Assembly (NCBI RefSeq): GCF_004798865.1
Contig: NW_025335941.1
Coordinates: 7,165,052-7,229,051, forward strand
Direction: 5' to 3'
From: Varanus komodoensis
Taxonomy: Eukaryota; Chordata; Lepidosauria; Squamata; Varanidae
DNA: 64,000 nt
In this document: piece after piece, positions 59,387-64,000 of the stretch
Position numbering within the stretch: position 1 is the first letter of the stretch
Layout of the letters: each line of letters opens with the position of its first letter
Position numbers and translations under genes: made by a program
Notes under the pieces: model-generated
The model's database searches: none
What the model was told of the DNA's origin: nothing
What the model saw: the letters and a program-made list of their open reading frames with translations, nothing else

Positions 59387-60029
59387 AGTAGCGGTAGATT
59401 AGCAAATTTTGGCAGGTGTCCAAGGATCCCAGGAACAAAGAGAAAGATGGTCTCCAATTCTTGGCAGTAGTCCACCACACATGAATAAAAGAAAGATTCT
59501 CTATTACTCAGTTTCACAGCACAATTATTCGCCCTTGGAGAGATAAAAGATAAATCTTTTCCTTACTTACAAAAAGTTCTGTCTTTCTCTCCGTTATGCA
59601 ATTTGCCGCTTTTCAGCTCTGTGTGTGGGGGGGGGGGGTTCATTCTCCCTCCATCTGAAGGGCTTCTTAATAAGAAATACAGCTTATTCCACGGGTATCA
59701 TTGCAGAGAAAAGAAACAAAAATACATTCCAATAGATCCGGTGTGTTCACAAAAGCTAAAACAAAACTAAAAAAAAGGTAGTATGTCGAGAATTTAAGAG
59801 GGCAGCTCTCCTTCCGGTACTACCCAGCTGAGAAGGCTTAATTTCGTCCCACTAAATGTGGAATTGCCATTCCACATCATCTGGGGGATTTGCCAAGCAA
59901 TCTATCTGAGCTCCTACAGAACTTAGATTGAGCCCCACGGCCCACCACAGGGCAGTTACCAGCGTGATAACGGAGGTTTGTTAATCACGTCTGTATCATT
60001 CCGACGCCATACTTCTTCCTGTTTTGATT

Positions 60030-63000
60030 GGTACAACATTGTGACTTCTCTGTTTTATAGTATGCCTGCATAGGACTATCTGCATATTCCTGAAACTGAT
60101 CCAAAATAATTGGGTGAACTCCTGGTACTGTTCCAAAAGACATGCCAAAATTTCCCCCTAAACTCCCATTCATCAGAGAAGCATTGCATCACAACAACCC
60201 CGTTGTGTTTCAAATGAGTGACATGCTTAAGGCCACCCAGTGAAATTCTGAGCCCAGCAGGATTTGCCCGTGTTACCCTTGTTCACCCCAATGTATGACC
60301 GAACACCTACATATGAACCAATCTAGCCACTGCATTAGCTCACAACTGGACTAAAGCCCCAAAATGCATTGGCCTTTTGTCTCTTGTATACTCTTCCTCT
60401 CACTTTACCTGCTACCAGTGATGTTCACTCCAGGAGAACCTTTACCTGCTAAATTTCTGCACATGAGATAGCTGCTAAAGACACAGAAGCCCTGTTGGTG
60501 GCCCTATGCATATTGGGAAAAAGTAGGGAATTCCATGCCCAAGTATCTTGGGAAATGACAACTTAGCTTTTCCCTGGCCCCAACCACTGTTCATGGTATC
60601 CATGAACACCAATATGCACCCCAATATCTCCCTTGGTGTCCACCCCCAATTTTGATGTAAGACAATGTTTATATTGAAAATATTTTTAACTGAGAAGGAG
60701 GCATGATGTAAAGCAAGGTGGTTCCCTCCAGTGCCATCCTTGTTTGGGTTCAAAGGACTGGTTTTGTGTTTGGCAACCCAGACTCCACCTCTGCCTTGTG
60801 CATTTGGATTTTTAGGTAAGTTATTGCACATTCAGTATCTCTAGCTTGCCTTCTGGAAAATGAGTGCTTAGTGATGAAAGGTCAAGATCCCAATGGCAGC
60901 CATTTTGTGAAAGTGCCCACAACACTCTATCAAAATCCCAAATGTGCCCTCTGACCCAGTGGGACTGGGGACTCCTGATCTAAGTTATTGAGGCTGGCTG
61001 GACTTAGAAGCACCACGTTTGAAGAGCAACCCCTCTCTTTTGTTCTTAGTGTCTCCACTGTCAAGCAAGGCAATGTCTCTGGGTAATGAAATTGTCACTC
61101 TGAATATATTGTGTTGTATTGTGGACTTCGCATTTGGTTCAGAAAAGTCAGTGTTACAATAACTGACTCCCCTCCAGCACTCCTGCTTCCCATATCTCAA
61201 GTTGATAAACCAAAGACTTACTAAAGTGTTAATACTTCATTTTTAAATAAAAACAGCACAGGACACTGAAGGATTTCAGTTACTCAGCAGTCTCCTGGTG
61301 GACTCAGTAATGTCCACATCTTGATCCCTGATGTGAGTAGATGAAATCAGATTTGTGTTAGATTCTGAGTTAGTGCTCCTTAATATTGTTGTGAGTTTGG
61401 CCATTGGAGAACTATGTCTGGGCCTATCACAAAAGGAATGAAGTGATCTTGGGCTTAAAACATAACATTCTGTGATGGCCCCTCTCCCTCACCTTGGGAA
61501 GGTGACACTCTTCAGGCAGTGGGAGGGGACACAGAAATAATTTGGTGCCTCTTTTGTGGTTTGGGAGAAGCAGATAGCTGAGAGTTTCTAGCTGGAAACA
61601 TGAAACAGGGTGCTAGTATTGTGATGCAGTAGTTGTGATCTGGGAATTTACTGAAGAATCAAGCAGCCATGCTGCCTGCTGTAGGAATGCCAATTTTCTT
61701 CTACTCTGCTTCAATATTTGTAAATAAAACAAGCATATAAAAATACCATCACTCTTCAGGGCTTTCTCATTCAAAGCAAACTGCAGCAGTGCCCATGAAA
61801 CGTCTTGCTAGTCAGGGTAGTAGAGAAAGCATAACAATAAGGAAATGAATGAGCTACTCCCGAGGTTTTGCATCCAAAAGTGCTTGGCAACGCTGGAGGA
61901 TCCTGCAGCTATGCACCTAAGCAGGAGGGCACAAATACATCCTTTAAGAAACATCAAGAAGAAAATTATTGTAAAGTGGCTTTCAATATTTCTAACTGAC
62001 AGGTTTGTAGGATTGGGCTGTCAAGCACAGTATAGTAATACTGTAATCGTTACAGTATAGTAATACTTCACACTGGCTGTCAACAGATTGTGGATATGGA
62101 GAAATAATTCTTTGCAATTTCATGCATGGTTTTACAATTCCTTGAAAACAAATGAAATCTAGGGCTCCCCTGAACTATAGCCTTGGAGACATGATCAGAA
62201 AACTTGGTTTACCAAAAAGACAAAGAAAGTTGGATGCAGATTTGTATGAGTTGTACAAATGTAATATCCACAACTTCATTGTGCAAGGGGGTAATTATCT
62301 AACACAAGGTGAAGAACCTCCTGAGAGCCAAATCCAGTCCTTTAGAATTTTCCAGATGGCTGTATCTGCTGTCATCATTGGTGTTTTTTCCCTTCATTCC
62401 ATGACCTTCCTATAGAAATTAAGCCCATCAACAAGCTCCTTGTACATCCACAATACTTTTGAGACACCTCCTGTTTTTCTGGCTTATCTGTGATCATGGC
62501 TGCTCCTCCCCTCCCCACAGTCCACTGGGAATGCCACCAGGGAATGATGGAAAGAAACATTAAGCAGCAAAGCACCCACAATGAGCCCAATTTTCTCTTG
62601 AGCTTACTGTGAGGTTTTTTCAGGGGGTGTTCCACCAACCTATCATGGTGAATCACCCTGATGGGTTGGGATTACGTGTGAATTTGCCCACTGAAATCAG
62701 CATTCCTAAATTCAGGGTTCATATCTGACTATGCTTCTCTTTCTCTATACTGAGTTTCCCCTAAGTGTGGAAACAATCATCTGAGAAATAATCATTCCTC
62801 GGATGGGTCTATATAAGGCCTGCAGATCCCATTTTCTACTAGTGGTTTCTTGGGAAAACTCCAGCTACCCATTGTTTGCAGATGTTCCTTACCCATCTAA
62901 GGATTCCTGTTAGCCATCCACTAGTAGTAAGAAACCCCTGAAGTGAGTTCCCTTCCACTCTGCCAAGGCAGTGTCAGACATTCTAGGCCAAGAGGGAGAG

Positions 63001-64000
63001 CCCAAAGCTGGGGCTCCAATTTGAAGGGCAATGTCGGAAAAGTTAGGAGTAGCAGCGGCATGCCTGTGCTCATACTATCTTTTTCAATGTAACCCCAACC
63101 AGGTAAGGAGGTGGTGTAAAGCCTTGTCGACTGCCCTTAGAGGGGGACAGCACTGCTGTGTCTCAGTGGATTGAGAAAAGGAGAGGTGGCTAACAGAGAA
63201 AGGGGTTCAGAGTGTCTTTTTTGTGGTGGAAAGAAAGAAGAGAGCACTGCATGAAATACTGGCTGCAAAGAAAAATATAAAGTTAGAACTGTAGCAATGA
63301 TCGGGGGTTGTGGTTAATACAGTAAGGGAGCTTTCTTGCATTAATAAAAATGTAGCCTTCAGAAAAGTTTGAATGGTGCCCCTGCTTGCCTTTGGCAGAG
63401 TAGAGACCAAGAACATTCTGAGCTCAAGGGAAGTTGACTGAAATGCAAATTTGACCACCTAGTCAAGAACAATGGAGATTATACTCTCTTTAGCTTAAAT
63501 AATGCAAGAGGAACTATGATGAGGTCTAATGAGTGATAAAAGATAGTTTCATAGCCTGAGAGGAGCTAAGTTTTACTACAGTTTCTGGTGGATGGAGTGG
63601 AAAAGAGTGATAGTCCTCAAGCACAAGGAATATCCCATGCTTAAAAAAAATCTTACCTTTCATTTTAAGGGCAATTGCTCCAATTCTGAACGTCTTTTTA
63701 AAAACATGTCTGCTTAAGAGTTGAGTTTTCTTTAAATGTGCCTACTCTCTTTCTGAGTAGTACAATTCTATGATAGTACAAAGAAAAGCAAAAACAGCAG
63801 GATGGGGGGAATTGACAGCACAAGGTGTTGAAGGCATATAACCAAGGTGGCTTGTTAATTATATTCTTTCAAGAAACCTTAAATTAAATGTTAAAATGAT
63901 ATTGTTTAGAATTCCCTATATAATAATTACAGTCAGATTTACTGTGACCATTGAGGACCAATATTCTAATGATAATATACTAGAATCTGTTTTGTACAGA
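60030..64000. other. Right-edge region without recognised gene
   Basis: 4 kb. Contains the repeat at 60840-60985 and a 16-bp direct repeat (acagtatagtaatact at 62028 and 62052 approx.). Only short, featureless ORFs. No TSPAN7 exon was recognised. Confidence 0.5.
60840..60985 (+). repeat. Right part of the element seen at 19803-20212, copy 3
   Basis: agcttgccttctggaaaatg, atggcagccattttgtgaaa, ccacaacactctatcaaaat, gggactggggactcctgatc. Confidence 0.55.

Larger units (their letters stand above)
58016..60029 (-). mobile_element. L1-like non-autonomous retrotransposon with candidate 10-bp target-site duplication
   Basis: Minus strand. Body 60019 to 58026, flanked on both sides by tgttttgatt (58016-58025 and 60020-60029). 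It has a 5' untranslated region of about 630 nt, an ORF of 196 codons (59386-58796), about 760 nt of 3' sequence without reverse transcriptase, a cctaataaaatgtctatt poly(A) signal and a short A tail. This layout (ORF1-like protein, no ORF2, poly(A) tail) is that of a half-L1. The L1 assignment rests on layout and the coiled-coil ORF, not on sequence recognition, so another LINE-dependent family is possible. Confidence 0.6.

Noticed and set aside
44556-64000. Search for TSPAN7, the next human gene after OTC
   Set aside because: No frame resembles its N-terminus or the CCG/PxSCC loop motifs. It is probably farther right.

Overview
The window is nuclear DNA from a vertebrate, most probably a squamate reptile (lizard or snake). 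Two single-copy genes identify it. RPGR, on the minus strand, runs off the left edge. OTC, on the plus strand, is complete. The two genes lie head to head, as they do on the therian X chromosome. The squamate assignment rests on the repeats: RTE-BovB fragments, CR1 and L2-like LINEs, a tRNA-derived SINE, and many short palindromic elements of the 'ctccagatg...actacaactccca' type. I recognise these from memory and made no database comparison.

Left part (1-12964, minus strand): coding exons 1 to 8 of RPGR. Exons 1-7 are 28, 126, 93, 63, 159, 150 and 159 nt, and exon 8 is cut by the window edge. They encode the N-terminal RCC1-like beta-propeller. A CpG island with ETS-like sites covers exon 1 (about 12620-13220). 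The introns hold MITEs, a BovB piece, a SINE interrupted by a LINE tail, CR1 and L2 scraps, and an unusual 183-bp tandem duplication.

Middle (12965-17519): a short intergenic region of about 4.5 kb with an L2 tail, a long (TC)n tract and a MIR-type SINE. OTC (17520-44057) follows, with ten coding exons of 77, 139, 82, 88, 154, 123, 54, 150, 138 and 60 nt. They sum to 1065 nt (354 codons), the same length and exon phasing as human OTC. The mitochondrial leader and all substrate-binding motifs are present. Intron 9 carries a roughly 2.7-kb damaged L2/CR1-like LINE. Introns 6 and 8 carry CR1 and BovB fragments and a split MITE.

Right part (44058-64000): the OTC 3' UTR, containing a perfect 16-bp hairpin and a candidate poly(A) signal, then gene-poor DNA. 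I found no exon of TSPAN7, the next human gene. The notable feature is a roughly 2-kb L1-like element (58026-60019, minus strand). It has a 5' region, an intact 196-codon coiled-coil ORF, a poly(A) tail and a candidate 10-bp target-site duplication, but no reverse transcriptase, so it resembles a half-L1. One unrecognised ORF with a signal-peptide-like start (48806-49076, minus) is listed with low confidence.

No new defence, mobile or biosynthetic system is evident. The points of interest are conserved gene structure, nested transposons and local rearrangement signatures.
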